Assembly: GCA_021205375.1 (NCBI GenBank)
Contig: JAJPXR010000151.1
Coordinates: 1 to 16,693, forward strand
Source: Clostridiales bacterium
GTDB taxonomy: Bacteria > Bacillota > Clostridia > Oscillospirales > Oscillospiraceae
DNA length: 16,693 bases
Direction: 5' to 3'
In this document: positions 1-7,216 of the stretch, piece by piece
Layout of the letters: every line of letters starts with the position of its first letter
Numbering within the stretch: position 1 is the first letter of the stretch
The notes under the pieces: generated by a model
What the model saw: the letters and a program-made list of their open reading frames with translations, nothing else
Databases searched by the model: none
Told to the model about the DNA's origin: nothing
Translations under genes and position numbers: made by a program

Positions 1-10
1 AGAAACCCCT

Positions 11-55
11 CCGCCACCGCCTGCGGCGGCGGCCCTCCTCCCCTTTCAGGGGAGG
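11..55. repeat. Two tandem GC-rich hairpins, possible terminator or dispersed intergenic repeat
   Basis: Two back-to-back inverted repeats. The first pairs 11-20 with 23-32 (10 bp, one mismatch). The second is a perfect 7-bp stem, CCTCCCC at 37-43 with GGGGAGG at 49-55, around the loop TTTCA. They lie about 140 bp downstream of the VWA gene stop on the minus strand and have no U-tract, so they are not a classical terminator for it. Paired GC hairpins with a CCTCCCC...GGGGAGG half are, from memory, a frequent dispersed intergenic repeat in Oscillospiraceae; that link is inference. Confidence 0.45.
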
Positions 56-134
56 TAAGAGGGGATAGTGCTTGTTGTCTGATGTCAATTTTGTCCGACA
101 GATGTGGAATTTCTATTAGAAATCCCTCTTTCTA

Positions 135-155
135 GCCACTAATCACTAGTCACTA
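135..155. repeat. Three tandem degenerate heptamers (TAGTGRY on the minus strand)
   Basis: On the plus strand the 7-base units GCCACTA (135-141), ATCACTA (142-148) and GTCACTA (149-155) follow each other without gaps, preceded by a partial unit CTA (132-134). The last five bases are identical in all three. Just upstream, ATTTCTA (109-115) and TAGAAAT (117-123) form an odd-centred inverted repeat. The remainder of the first 193 bases holds nothing I recognise. Confidence 0.6.
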
Positions 156-193
156 AAATAATACGGCTGATTCAAAGGAATCGTCAGAATTTC

Positions 194-1549
194 TTATATC
201 TCTTGCAGTTCCTCCGGCCCCAGCACCACCTTCATGGCCCAGGGGGGGACCTGCGCGTCGGTGTATTCCTCCCGGAAAAAGACGAAAGCGGTGTCATAGG
301 GGGGCTTTTTCTGTGGATAGGTGCCAAAGCCGTCGGTGAAGTACAGCAACCCCTTTAGCTCCGTTAGTTGACCCTGGGCCTGGAGGTTCGCTACGTAGTC
401 GAAGGCGGGGCGGAAGTCGGTGCCGCCGTAGCCCTTGACGGTGAAGTTTTTGGAGAACCGGTCAAATTCCTCCGGGCTGTGAAGCACCGTGTCCATCTGC
501 ACCCCGGCGTCGCTCTGGATGATGTGCAGGTTCATCTCCCGGAAGAAGGCGCTCTCCTGGTTGAGAATGGCCCGCGTCTCGGAGAGGAACCGCTCAATGA
601 TGCCGTCGGAACAGGAATCAGAGGTGTCGATGACGATGACAAAGTCCCGTATCTTCCGGCTCTCCCGGTACTCCAGCGGCTCGATGAGGGGGATGTTGCC
701 GTATAACTCCAGCCCGTAGCTGTAAAAGGCGTAGTCGAAGGAGTCCGGGTCGGTTTTGACCTCCTCCCGGAGGGTGACGAACCGGCGGAGAAAGGCCCGG
801 TAGTCGTACCGCTCCCGGTTCTCGATTTGGATGGATTTCAGCAGTCCGCCCATCTCGTCCCCGTGTCCGGCGAAAAAGGTCTCCAGGTTGGTCTGGGTCT
901 TTTCGTCGATGCGCTTCCACTTGGCCTCCACCTCCCGGCGGCGCTCCTGCTGGGCGCGGCTGTCGGGGCTGTCGGAGTCCTCCTGCTGCTGACTTTCGTC
1001 CTGACCGGGATCGTCGTCCTGCCAGAACTGGTGGTCGTCCCGCAAAAACTCCTGCTTGAGCCGCAGAATGTCCAGGTACTGCACCTGCCGCCGCTCCAGC
1101 GCCCGATAAATTGCCTCCGCCGTCAGTACGGGACATTCCTCACTGAGCCAGTCGTAGGTCTCCTCCCGGAAGGTAGAAACGGAGAGCTGGATGGAGCGGT
1201 TTTCGATGCCGTCCAAAATGGACTCCACGGCGATGTCGCAGGCCACCGTCCACAGGTCCTCGTCCCGGCCCTCCCGGTTCAGCTCGTGGCGGAACATACA
1301 GTGGAGGATCATGTGGAGATAGACCCGGTTCAGCTCCACCAGGTCGTCCCGGTAGACCCGCTGCAAATAGGTGGGGTTAAAGAGGATGCTGATGCCGTCT
1401 GTCCCCACGGTGACGGTGTTCAGGTTCATGCGGTAGTCCAGGCCGCTGAGGGCGATGTCCAGAAACCGCATGGAAAAATACAATTCATTCCGGGAGGCGG
1501 ACAGAATGGCGCTGCCCAGCCGTTCCAGCCGTTCACGATTTGACGCCAT
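194..1549 (-). CDS. VWA-like protein with DUF2201-type metallopeptidase-like N-terminus
   Basis: 451-residue cytosolic protein, no signal peptide. The N-terminal part resembles the DUF2201 N-terminal putative metallopeptidase domain (HMILHCMFRH at residues 79-88), but the Glu of a true HExxH zincin motif is Met80, so protease activity is doubtful. A Gln/Asp/Ser-rich linker lies around 205-230. The C-terminal VWA domain keeps a complete MIDAS metal site: DTSDS (Asp308, Ser310, Ser312), Thr377 in GGTDF and Asp406 in TDG. ATG at 1549 is chosen over an in-frame start at 1636 because it follows GAGGTG and starts 7 bp after the upstream stop. It is the second gene of an operon with the LRR protein. 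Such VWA proteins usually work with a MoxR-type AAA+ ATPase, often encoded alongside; none is here. Exact role unknown. Confidence 0.85.
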   Translation of the reverse strand: MASNRERLERLGSAILSASRNELYFSMRFLDIALSGLDYRMNLNTVTVGTDGISILFNPTYLQRVYRDDLVELNRVYLHMILHCMFRHELNREGRDEDLWTVACDIAVESILDGIENRSIQLSVSTFREETYDWLSEECPVLTAEAIYRALERRQVQYLDILRLKQEFLRDDHQFWQDDDPGQDESQQQEDSDSPDSRAQQERRREVEAKWKRIDEKTQTNLETFFAGHGDEMGGLLKSIQIENRERYDYRAFLRRFVTLREEVKTDPDSFDYAFYSYGLELYGNIPLIEPLEYRESRKIRDFVIVIDTSDSCSDGIIERFLSETRAILNQESAFFREMNLHIIQSDAGVQMDTVLHSPEEFDRFSKNFTVKGYGGTDFRPAFDYVANLQAQGQLTELKGLLYFTDGFGTYPQKKPPYDTAFVFFREEYTDAQVPPWAMKVVLGPEELQEI

Positions 1550-1556
1550 AGCCACC

Positions 1557-2708
1557 TCACAGTTCAAACAGCTTGTCCGCGCCGGAGCGGGGGCCGCGCC
1601 CGGCGGCTTCCAGCAGACGGCTGACGAAGCGGACATTTTCCGCCTGCTCCGCCCGTTCCAGCATCTGGTTCAGGTCGTCCCCGTCCAGCCTGCCGGTGGA
1701 GAGCAAAAATTCCAGCCCCTCCAGGTCGTCCCGGCCCAGCAGGAAGGTGGTCAGTTCCGGGATGTGGCCTTTCAGGTAGTCCCAATACTCCTGCTCTTTG
1801 GCGGGGCGCAGTTCCCGCGGCCAGCGCAGCCGGTCAAAGGCCAGCTCCGCCAGCAGCTCCGGTGGGTCCTGGAGCTTGGCGGCATAAAAATAGGTATCGT
1901 ATAGGGCAAAGTCCACGTCCCGGTCGCTGAAACAACCCCGGTACAGGCCGCCGGTGCCGGTTTCGTTGGTGCGGAACTGTTTGGCCTGAATCAGCTCCTC
2001 GTACTCCAAAGCGTACTCGGTCAGCACCACTTCCACCGTCTCCTCCGGGTAGCGCACCCGTACCCGCATGACCCGGTCGATTTCCGCCAGCAGCGCGCCG
2101 CCGTTGACCCCGATGCGGAAGGACAGCTCTTTCAGCTCGAAGCAGTTCATCAGCATCCGGTCCCCAATGGCCTCCAGGCTGTCGGGCAGGTCCAACTTTT
2201 CCAGGTGGGTGCAGTTGTAGAAGCAGCAGCGGCCAATGGTGCGGACGCTGTGGGGGAGGGAGACCCGTTTTAGCTTGCGGCACTCGGCAAAGGTGTAGTC
2301 TGGGAGAATTTCAATGCCCTCCGGCAGTTCCAGATGCTCCAGAGCGCCGCAGCCGTAGAAGCACCGCTCGCCCAGCTCCCGCAGGCCCGCAGGCAGCTCC
2401 AGCCGGGGCAGGGCGGCGCACTGGGCGAAGCACCGCGTTCCCGCCCGGCGCAGGGAGGCGGGCAGGGTCAGGTGTTTCAGCGTCTGGTTCTTATAAGACT
2501 TGGCCGAGGGAGGCGTCTCCCGCAGATAGACCGGCGCTGAGGCGTCACAGGCGTCCATCGGGGCGGTCCCGGCAAAGCAGTCTGGTCCCAACCCGGTGAC
2601 GGGACAGCCCTCCAGCTCGTCCGGCAGCTCCAGCCGGGGCTGGTCGCCCACGCAGCGGGTGACAGTCGCCTCGCCGTTTTCGATTGTATAGTAGATGCGC
2701 CACTGCAA
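1557..2708 (-). CDS. Leucine-rich repeat (BspA/LRR_5-like) protein
   Basis: 383 residues, no signal peptide or membrane segment, so probably cytosolic, unlike secreted BspA adhesins. Residues about 78-196 hold five repeats of roughly 23 residues with the pattern LxLPxxLxxIGxxCFxxCxxLxx, a BspA-type repeat. The C-terminal half is helical, and its end (LEFLL...RFVSRLLEA, about 335-372) resembles an ankyrin-like helix pair. The start is a TTG at 2708: it is the first possible start after an in-frame stop, has GAAGGGTGG upstream, and keeps an N-terminus continuous with the fold. The gene is followed 7 bp later by the VWA gene, so the two are co-transcribed and probably functionally linked. The LRR domain suggests protein-protein recognition; the partner is unknown. 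Confidence 0.8.
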   Translation of the reverse strand: MQWRIYYTIENGEATVTRCVGDQPRLELPDELEGCPVTGLGPDCFAGTAPMDACDASAPVYLRETPPSAKSYKNQTLKHLTLPASLRRAGTRCFAQCAALPRLELPAGLRELGERCFYGCGALEHLELPEGIEILPDYTFAECRKLKRVSLPHSVRTIGRCCFYNCTHLEKLDLPDSLEAIGDRMLMNCFELKELSFRIGVNGGALLAEIDRVMRVRVRYPEETVEVVLTEYALEYEELIQAKQFRTNETGTGGLYRGCFSDRDVDFALYDTYFYAAKLQDPPELLAELAFDRLRWPRELRPAKEQEYWDYLKGHIPELTTFLLGRDDLEGLEFLLSTGRLDGDDLNQMLERAEQAENVRFVSRLLEAAGRGPRSGADKLFEL

Positions 2709-2745
2709 AGCGTTTGCCCACCCTTCTTCTCAATTCCAAACCACT

Positions 2746-2774
2746 ATTATATACAAAACGCCCGCGGGATACAA
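2746..2774 (-). promoter_or_regulatory. Sigma-A promoter for the LRR-VWA operon
   Basis: On the minus strand, -35 TTGTAT (2769-2774), a 17-bp spacer and a perfect -10 TATAAT (2746-2751), placing the transcript start about 30 bp before the TTG start codon. Confidence 0.7.
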
Positions 2775-2794
2775 TGGGTTTTTGCCCATTTTTT
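2773..2794 (+). terminator. Terminator-like hairpin between divergent genes
   Basis: AATGGG (2773-2778) pairs with CCCATT (2785-2790) around TTTTTG, and a run of T to 2794 follows on the plus strand. It overlaps the -35 box of the divergent LRR operon, so it cannot end a normal gene transcript. It could stop plus-strand antisense transcription before the hydrolase gene. Confidence 0.4.
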
Positions 2795-2852
2795 GCGCCG
2801 TGGGCAAGGAAGCGGTTCTTCGCTTGCTCGCAACCCGGTTTTGTGGTATGGT

Positions 2853-2858
2853 TATACT
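2853..2858 (+). promoter_or_regulatory. Probable -10 box for the alpha/beta hydrolase
   Basis: TATACT about 30 bp before the ATG. No good -35 box lies at 17 bp; TTGCTC at 2824-2829 is 23 bp away. A weaker alternative pair is TTGCTC with TATGGT (2847-2852) at 17 bp. Confidence 0.35.
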
Positions 2859-2887
2859 ATTAAAATGTATCGCAGGAGGTCATACCA

Positions 2888-3865
2888 ATGCGTTTCCCGT
2901 TTGAACTACTATCCGAACAGGATTACCCCGCCCAAATCGGGCGGGTGACAGAGGAAATGGCAAAGGTCAAAACCACAGGGACCTTTGCCCGGAACCCTGG
3001 TGAGACGATTTATTACGAGCTGTACCGCCAACCGGAAGCCAGGGGATGGGTGGCCATTTCCCACGGGTTTGAGGAGGCGACGGTCAAATACGCTGAGGTG
3101 ATTTGGTACTTCCTCCAGGCGGGGTACAGCGTGGCGATCTGCGACCACCGGGGCCACGGCAACTCCTTCCGCCAGGTGCCGGAGCTGTGGCTGACCCACG
3201 TGGACAAGTTCACCGACTACTGCGAGGACTACCGCTATTTTCTGAACGAGGTGGTGGTCCCCCAGGCGGAGGGTCTGCCGGTGTACCTGCTGGGCCACTC
3301 CATGGGCGGGGCCATCGCCGCGCTGACGCTGGAGCTGTACCCAGAGCTGCCGGTGGAGAAGCTGGTGTTGTGCAGCCCCATGATCGCTCCCCAGACCCAA
3401 GGGGTCCCGTTCGGTGTGGCATTGTTCCTGGCCCGGTTCTTTATCGCCATTGGCAAGGGGAAGGACTGCCTCTTTAACCAGCGGGTGTTCACCGGGGAGG
3501 AGGACTTTGACGGCGACTGGGCCTGTGCCACCTCCTACGCCCGCTATTGCTGGTATCTCCAGGTGCAGCGGGAGCACGAGCAGTACCAGAACAACGCCGC
3601 CACCTACTGCTGGCTGCGGGAGTCGCTGCTGGTGACGAAGCAGTTGATGCAGCCGGACCGCTGTGCCAACCTGCGTCTGCCGGTGCTGCTGCTCCAGGCG
3701 GGGCAGGATACCATGGTGAAAAACGAGGCCCAGGACAAGTTTCTCTCCCAGCTCCCCAACGGGCGGAAGGTAACGTTCCCTACCGCCCGGCATGAGATTT
3801 TCCGCAGTGAAAACGCTGTGGTGGGCCAGTTCATGGAGGAAATTTTGACCTTCCTGGAGGATTAA
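2888..3865 (+). CDS. Serine alpha/beta hydrolase, lysophospholipase / monoacylglycerol lipase-like
   Basis: 325 residues, no signal peptide, predicted cytosolic. The alpha/beta-hydrolase fold is clear: an oxyanion HG (SHGF) near residue 60, CDHRGHGNS after the next strand (the typical DxRGHGxS of lysophospholipases/monoglyceride lipases), nucleophile elbow GHSMGG with Ser138, Asp274 in LLLQAGQDTMV and His302 in TARHEIF. The most likely reaction is hydrolysis of an ester of a monoacylglycerol or lysophospholipid; the substrate cannot be read from sequence. Start ATG 2888 follows AGGAGGT at ideal spacing. The gene is divergent from the LRR operon, and its TAA overlaps the stop of the convergent kinase by two bases. 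Confidence 0.9.
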   Translation: MRFPFELLSEQDYPAQIGRVTEEMAKVKTTGTFARNPGETIYYELYRQPEARGWVAISHGFEEATVKYAEVIWYFLQAGYSVAICDHRGHGNSFRQVPELWLTHVDKFTDYCEDYRYFLNEVVVPQAEGLPVYLLGHSMGGAIAALTLELYPELPVEKLVLCSPMIAPQTQGVPFGVALFLARFFIAIGKGKDCLFNQRVFTGEEDFDGDWACATSYARYCWYLQVQREHEQYQNNAATYCWLRESLLVTKQLMQPDRCANLRLPVLLLQAGQDTMVKNEAQDKFLSQLPNGRKVTFPTARHEIFRSENAVVGQFMEEILTFLED

Positions 3866-4371
3866 GCGGTAAAACCGTTCACCAGTCGAATGATCTCCTG
3901 CACCGCCTGTTCGGTGGTCAGGCCGTCGGCCTCCAGTGTCACATCGGCGTACCGCTCATAGAGGGGCGTCCGCTCCCGGAACAGGTCGTAGAGGGTCTCA
4001 CCCTCCCGCATGGCCACGCCGCGGGTGGTGATGTTGGTCAGCCGGGACTGGATGACCTCGTACCGGTGCCGGATATAGACGATAATGCCGTTGGACTTCA
4101 AATGCTCCATGGCCTCCCGGCCATAGATGACGCTGCCGCCGGTGGCGATGACCGAGCGGCGGACCTCCAGCGCGGCCACGGTGTCGTTTTCCAGTTGTAA
4201 GAACCCCTCCAGCCCCCGTTGAGCGATGATCTCCACCAGGGTCTGGTCGGTGGCCTCCTGGAGGACCAGGTCGGTGTCGGTAAAGCGGTATTTCAGCTCC
4301 TTGGCGAGGATGACGCCGATGGTGCTTTTGCCGGAGGCGGGCATCCCCACCAGAACGATATTTTTGGGCAT
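3862..4371 (-). CDS. Shikimate kinase-like P-loop kinase
   Basis: 169 residues, the usual length for AroK-type shikimate kinases. Walker A is GMPASGKST (residues 9-17) and the DTD motif is at 32-34, with Asp34 matching the shikimate-binding Asp. The lid region has RGVAMREGETL and RERTPLYERYAD. Two family hallmarks differ: the FRxxE motif is FLQLE, so the shikimate-binding Arg (Arg58 of the Mycobacterium tuberculosis enzyme) is Leu58, and the GGG motif is GGS (78-80). It may be a divergent shikimate kinase or a paralogue acting on another small hydroxylated substrate. The in-frame start at 4449 is rejected: ATG 4371 has AGGAG 8 bp upstream and opens directly on the Walker A strand. No other aro genes are nearby. 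Confidence 0.8.
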   Translation of the reverse strand: MPKNIVLVGMPASGKSTIGVILAKELKYRFTDTDLVLQEATDQTLVEIIAQRGLEGFLQLENDTVAALEVRRSVIATGGSVIYGREAMEHLKSNGIIVYIRHRYEVIQSRLTNITTRGVAMREGETLYDLFRERTPLYERYADVTLEADGLTTEQAVQEIIRLVNGFTA

Positions 4372-4431
4372 TGTATTCGCTCCTGTCTGAAATAAAGTCA
4401 AATGGTTCATAGATATTTTGCAATTCCTCCA

Positions 4432-4460
4432 TTGCGGCAGCCACAGCAAGCGACTATAAT
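4432..4460 (+). promoter_or_regulatory. Sigma-A promoter for the chromate-transporter gene
   Basis: -35 TTGCGG (4432-4437), 17-bp spacer, perfect -10 TATAAT (4455-4460). The implied leader is about 70 nt. Confidence 0.7.
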
Positions 4461-4503
4461 ATTGCTGTTTCTAATGGGTTTAAACAGACTTTGAGATTCT
4501 TTG

Positions 4504-4521
4504 CCCGCGCGGCGGCGCGGG
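4504..4521 (+). promoter_or_regulatory. GC hairpin in the leader, just before the ribosome binding site
   Basis: CCCGCGC (4504-4510) and GCGCGGG (4515-4521) form a perfect 7-bp all-GC stem with the 4-base loop GGCG. The ribosome binding site GGGAGG starts 3 bases later (4524-4529) and the ATG is at 4538. The site itself is left free, so the hairpin may stabilise the mRNA or act in regulation; which is not visible. Confidence 0.5.
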
Positions 4522-4537
4522 ACGGGAGGAACGCAGT

Positions 4538-5992
4538 ATGGGTAAAATAAAGTCCCTGGTCAAGGGAATGTTAAGCATTGGCTTTTGGGGGTACGGCGGT
4601 GGTACCGCCCTTATCCCGGTCATTGAGGAGGAGCTGAAGGACTCCGACATCGAAGTCACCAGCGACCAGTTCAACAAGGACGTGGTGGTGGCCAGCATCA
4701 CCCCCGGCGCGCTGCCGGTGGAGATTGCCACCGGTGTGGGCCAACAGGTGGCGGGGACCCGCGGCATGATCCTCTCCGCCACGGCCATGGCGCTGCCCGG
4801 CGCGCTGCTGACGGTGGCGCTGGTGTCCCTGCTGACGCAGATCAGCGGGGCCATGCTGACCTGGCTGGTCTATGTCTCCATCGGCATCTCCGCGTACATC
4901 GTCTTTCTGCTGGGCATTTACATCCGCAGCACCGTGAAAGAGAGCGCGCAGGACCTGCCGGCGTGGGGTGTTTACCTCATCATCGCCTTGGTCTTTCTGT
5001 TGACCGGCGCGAAGAATTTTTACAAAATTCTGGGGCTGGACGGCTCCCCGCTGTTCCAACTGTCCACCATCAACGTGCTGGCTATCGCGTTTTTCCTGAT
5101 TTTCTATGTGGGAGGTCACTGGACCAGCAGACGGCGGTGGCCCATCGCCGTGGTGGTCTCCGTCCTCTATATTTTGCGCATCAGCAACTGGAAATTCATC
5201 AGCTTCGACGGCTCGCTGAACCTGATAAAAACCGTCATGGTGCTGCTCAGCGTTTACAGCATGGTCTGTTACTACCGGGATGGGCGCAACCGCAACCAGG
5301 ACGTGACCCTGGACGTGAAGCCGCTGGTCAAGGACGTGGGGGCGTGGCTGCTGTTTCTCATCGTGCTGTCCATCCCGGCGCTTTTCTTCTTCCAGGACGC
5401 ACCGCTGTTTATCCCCAAGGCGCTGCTGTCGGCGGTCATCTCCTTCGGTGGGGGCGACGCTTACCTAGCGGTGGCGGACGGCATCTTCGTGGCGGACGGC
5501 ATGATTTCCAGCTCCGAATTTTACAACCAGTTGGTCCCTGTTGTCAACGCCCTGCCGGGTTCCATCCTGTGCAAGACCCTCAGCGGCATTGGGTACTATG
5601 TGGGCTATCACATCACCGGAACCATGCTGGGGGGCTGGATGGTGGCCGTGACCGGCCTGGCCTGTTCCATCACGTCATCGGGCCTGATTTTCATTGCGGT
5701 GTTCCACCTGTACAGCACCTTTGAGCGCATCAGCTTCTTTGACCTGCTGCGCCGGTGGATACGGCCCATCATCGTGGGGTTGCTGCTCAGCGTGGCCCTC
5801 TCCATGTTCTACGAAAATCTTTCCATCGGGGTGGAGTACAACTGGCCGCCGCTGATGGGCGGGGTGGTGTCCATCGCCATCTTCGCCCTGGATCAGTACC
5901 TGTTCAGCCGGTTCCACCTGAAAAAGATCACGTTGCTGGCCCTCTCCGGCGCGCTGTCCCTGGTGGTGGGGCTGGGAATGTCGTTGCTGTAA
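4538..5992 (+). CDS. chrA: Chromate transporter family (CHR) membrane protein, two-domain form
   Basis: 484-residue inner-membrane protein with about ten or more hydrophobic segments. The two homologous CHR halves are visible. In the N-terminal half GYGGGTALIP (18-27) is followed by the TPG motif TPGALP (55-60). In the C-terminal half FGGGDAYLAV (303-312) is followed by ALPGSI (338-343). A soluble charged stretch at about 245-265 separates them. Characterised ChrA proteins export chromate by proton antiport, but many clostridial CHR proteins have no tested substrate and chromate resistance should not be assumed. The start follows GGGAGG with 8-bp spacing. It is monocistronic, divergent from the kinase and convergent with the HAD gene. 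Confidence 0.85.
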   Translation: MGKIKSLVKGMLSIGFWGYGGGTALIPVIEEELKDSDIEVTSDQFNKDVVVASITPGALPVEIATGVGQQVAGTRGMILSATAMALPGALLTVALVSLLTQISGAMLTWLVYVSIGISAYIVFLLGIYIRSTVKESAQDLPAWGVYLIIALVFLLTGAKNFYKILGLDGSPLFQLSTINVLAIAFFLIFYVGGHWTSRRRWPIAVVVSVLYILRISNWKFISFDGSLNLIKTVMVLLSVYSMVCYYRDGRNRNQDVTLDVKPLVKDVGAWLLFLIVLSIPALFFFQDAPLFIPKALLSAVISFGGGDAYLAVADGIFVADGMISSSEFYNQLVPVVNALPGSILCKTLSGIGYYVGYHITGTMLGGWMVAVTGLACSITSSGLIFIAVFHLYSTFERISFFDLLRRWIRPIIVGLLLSVALSMFYENLSIGVEYNWPPLMGGVVSIAIFALDQYLFSRFHLKKITLLALSGALSLVVGLGMSLL

Positions 5993-6164
5993 TGTGGTAG
6001 GATGCGCAAGCTTGCCGTAAAGGATATTTACTTTACGGATTATAGCCCGTGTTTAGCGACCCTTTTTGCCTTCGGTTTCGCAAGGTGCAGCAGTTGAGAA
6101 TATCGACAAGCGATTCCACTTTACAGAGCCGATATGTTTGCATGATCGGCACAAATAACCCGAT
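5993..6164. other. Convergent intergenic region with two hairpins
   Basis: This lies between the convergent chromate-transporter and HAD genes. CCGTAAAG (6015-6022) pairs perfectly with CTTTACGG (6031-6038), 8 bp around an 8-base loop. GCCGATATG (6128-6136) pairs with CATGATCGGC (6141-6150) around TTTG, with one bulged G. Neither has a U-tract, so they are at best weak terminators on both strands. The stretch between them (about 6040-6125) keeps an open minus-strand reading frame with no start codon or family I recognise; it could be a remnant of something lost. Confidence 0.4.
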
Positions 6165-7049
6165 TTAAGTATTCTTTGCTTCGGCACAATCCTTAACGTG
6201 CTTTTCCTCCAGCCGCTCATAGGCGGAGGTCTTGGCGATGATGGCCCGCAGCAGCCGGTCCAACTCAGAGCCTTCGGAGTAATCGGCGGGAGCGATGTAG
6301 CGCACTCGGTCGTCGCACAGCATCCGGTGTACCTTGGCCCGGTCGTTGGTGGCGGGGTCATAGACGCCGATGGAGTGGCCGCCGTAGGTGTTCACCAGCT
6401 TCATGCAGGGGATATCGGTGTCGCTGTCCCCGATGTAAACCATGTTGCGGAAGGGCACGCGCTTTTGATCCGGCGGGAAAAAGTCGTTGACGCCGGGGTC
6501 GTTGACATCCAGCACCCCTTTCTCAATGCGAAAAAGAAATTGGGTTTTGCTGGTGTAATTGACGGCCTGGGCGGGCCACTGGGCAATGCCGTTCTCATCG
6601 TAGAAAAAGCAACTGGCATAGATTTTTTCAAACGCGCCTGCCCGGGCGATTTTTGTGCCCTCAATCATCTCTTTCAGGCCGGAGGAGAGGATATAGTGCT
6701 CCACGATGACCCCCTGCTCCCTGCCGTAGGCGCGGATACGCTCGAACCACCCCTCCACACCGGGGAACAGGGCCACCTTGGAGCCGTATTCCGCCAGGGT
6801 CTCCCGGTTGAACAGAAAGCGGCCCTCAGCCTCTTTCACCATCTTGTACATATAGGCCAGGTTGCTGTCCATGCCGTTGGCCCGGGCCATGGCGGACGAC
6901 TCCGCCCAGAAGGCGTCCACATCGTAGCCCACGGACTGAATATATCCCTGGGCCTGCATATCATCGGGAGAGAGAGTCTTGTCGAAGTCGTAACAAATGG
7001 CCAACACAGGTCGGTCCTCTTTGTGTTTTCGCTGGAATTGAACTGCCAT
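6165..7049 (-). CDS. HAD-superfamily hydrolase, phosphoserine-phosphatase-like
   Basis: 294 residues, cytosolic. HAD motif I is DFDKTL (nucleophile Asp21, acid/base Asp23) and motif IV is GDSDTD (207-212), giving the Mg-binding acids. A large helical cap between them contains EGRFLFNRETLAEYG. Motif I (DFDKT) and the cap layout fit the phosphoserine phosphatase-like branch of HAD enzymes, whose members act on small phosphorylated metabolites; the substrate is unknown. ATG 7049 is preferred over an in-frame upstream start because AAGGAGGT lies 8 bp before it and the upstream stretch overlaps the promoter. serC and serA lie 3-5 kb away without serB, so a phosphoserine phosphatase role is possible but unsupported. 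Confidence 0.85.
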   Translation of the reverse strand: MAVQFQRKHKEDRPVLAICYDFDKTLSPDDMQAQGYIQSVGYDVDAFWAESSAMARANGMDSNLAYMYKMVKEAEGRFLFNRETLAEYGSKVALFPGVEGWFERIRAYGREQGVIVEHYILSSGLKEMIEGTKIARAGAFEKIYASCFFYDENGIAQWPAQAVNYTSKTQFLFRIEKGVLDVNDPGVNDFFPPDQKRVPFRNMVYIGDSDTDIPCMKLVNTYGGHSIGVYDPATNDRAKVHRMLCDDRVRYIAPADYSEGSELDRLLRAIIAKTSAYERLEEKHVKDCAEAKNT

Positions 7050-7092
7050 GGGAAAAACCTCCTTTGAAGCGGGGATTTTCTGTTCTGGAGCC

Positions 7093-7121
7093 AGTATAAC
7101 AGATTTGGCTTCAATGTGCAA
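7093..7121 (-). promoter_or_regulatory. Sigma-A promoter for the HAD gene, -35 box inside a heptamer repeat
   Basis: On the minus strand, -35 TTGCAC (7116-7121), 17-bp spacer, -10 TATACT (7093-7098). The -35 box lies wholly within the heptamer array at 7113-7140. Confidence 0.65.
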
Positions 7122-7140
7122 TTAGCAATGAACAATTGTG
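7113..7140. repeat. Four degenerate 7-bp units, AAT[GT]NNC-type
   Basis: Contiguous units at 7113-7119 (AATGTGC), 7120-7126 (AATTAGC), 7127-7133 (AATGAAC) and 7134-7140 (AATTGTG, last base off consensus). The same periodicity recurs at 16495-16529 and, inverted, at 16619-16639. Confidence 0.6.
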
Positions 7141-7216
7141 CTTTGTTTTGCGTTTCCTAAGAGCTTTTTTCGCCGGAAATACTGCGCTTATTACAAATGA
7201 TATTGGAGGTGTTTTT

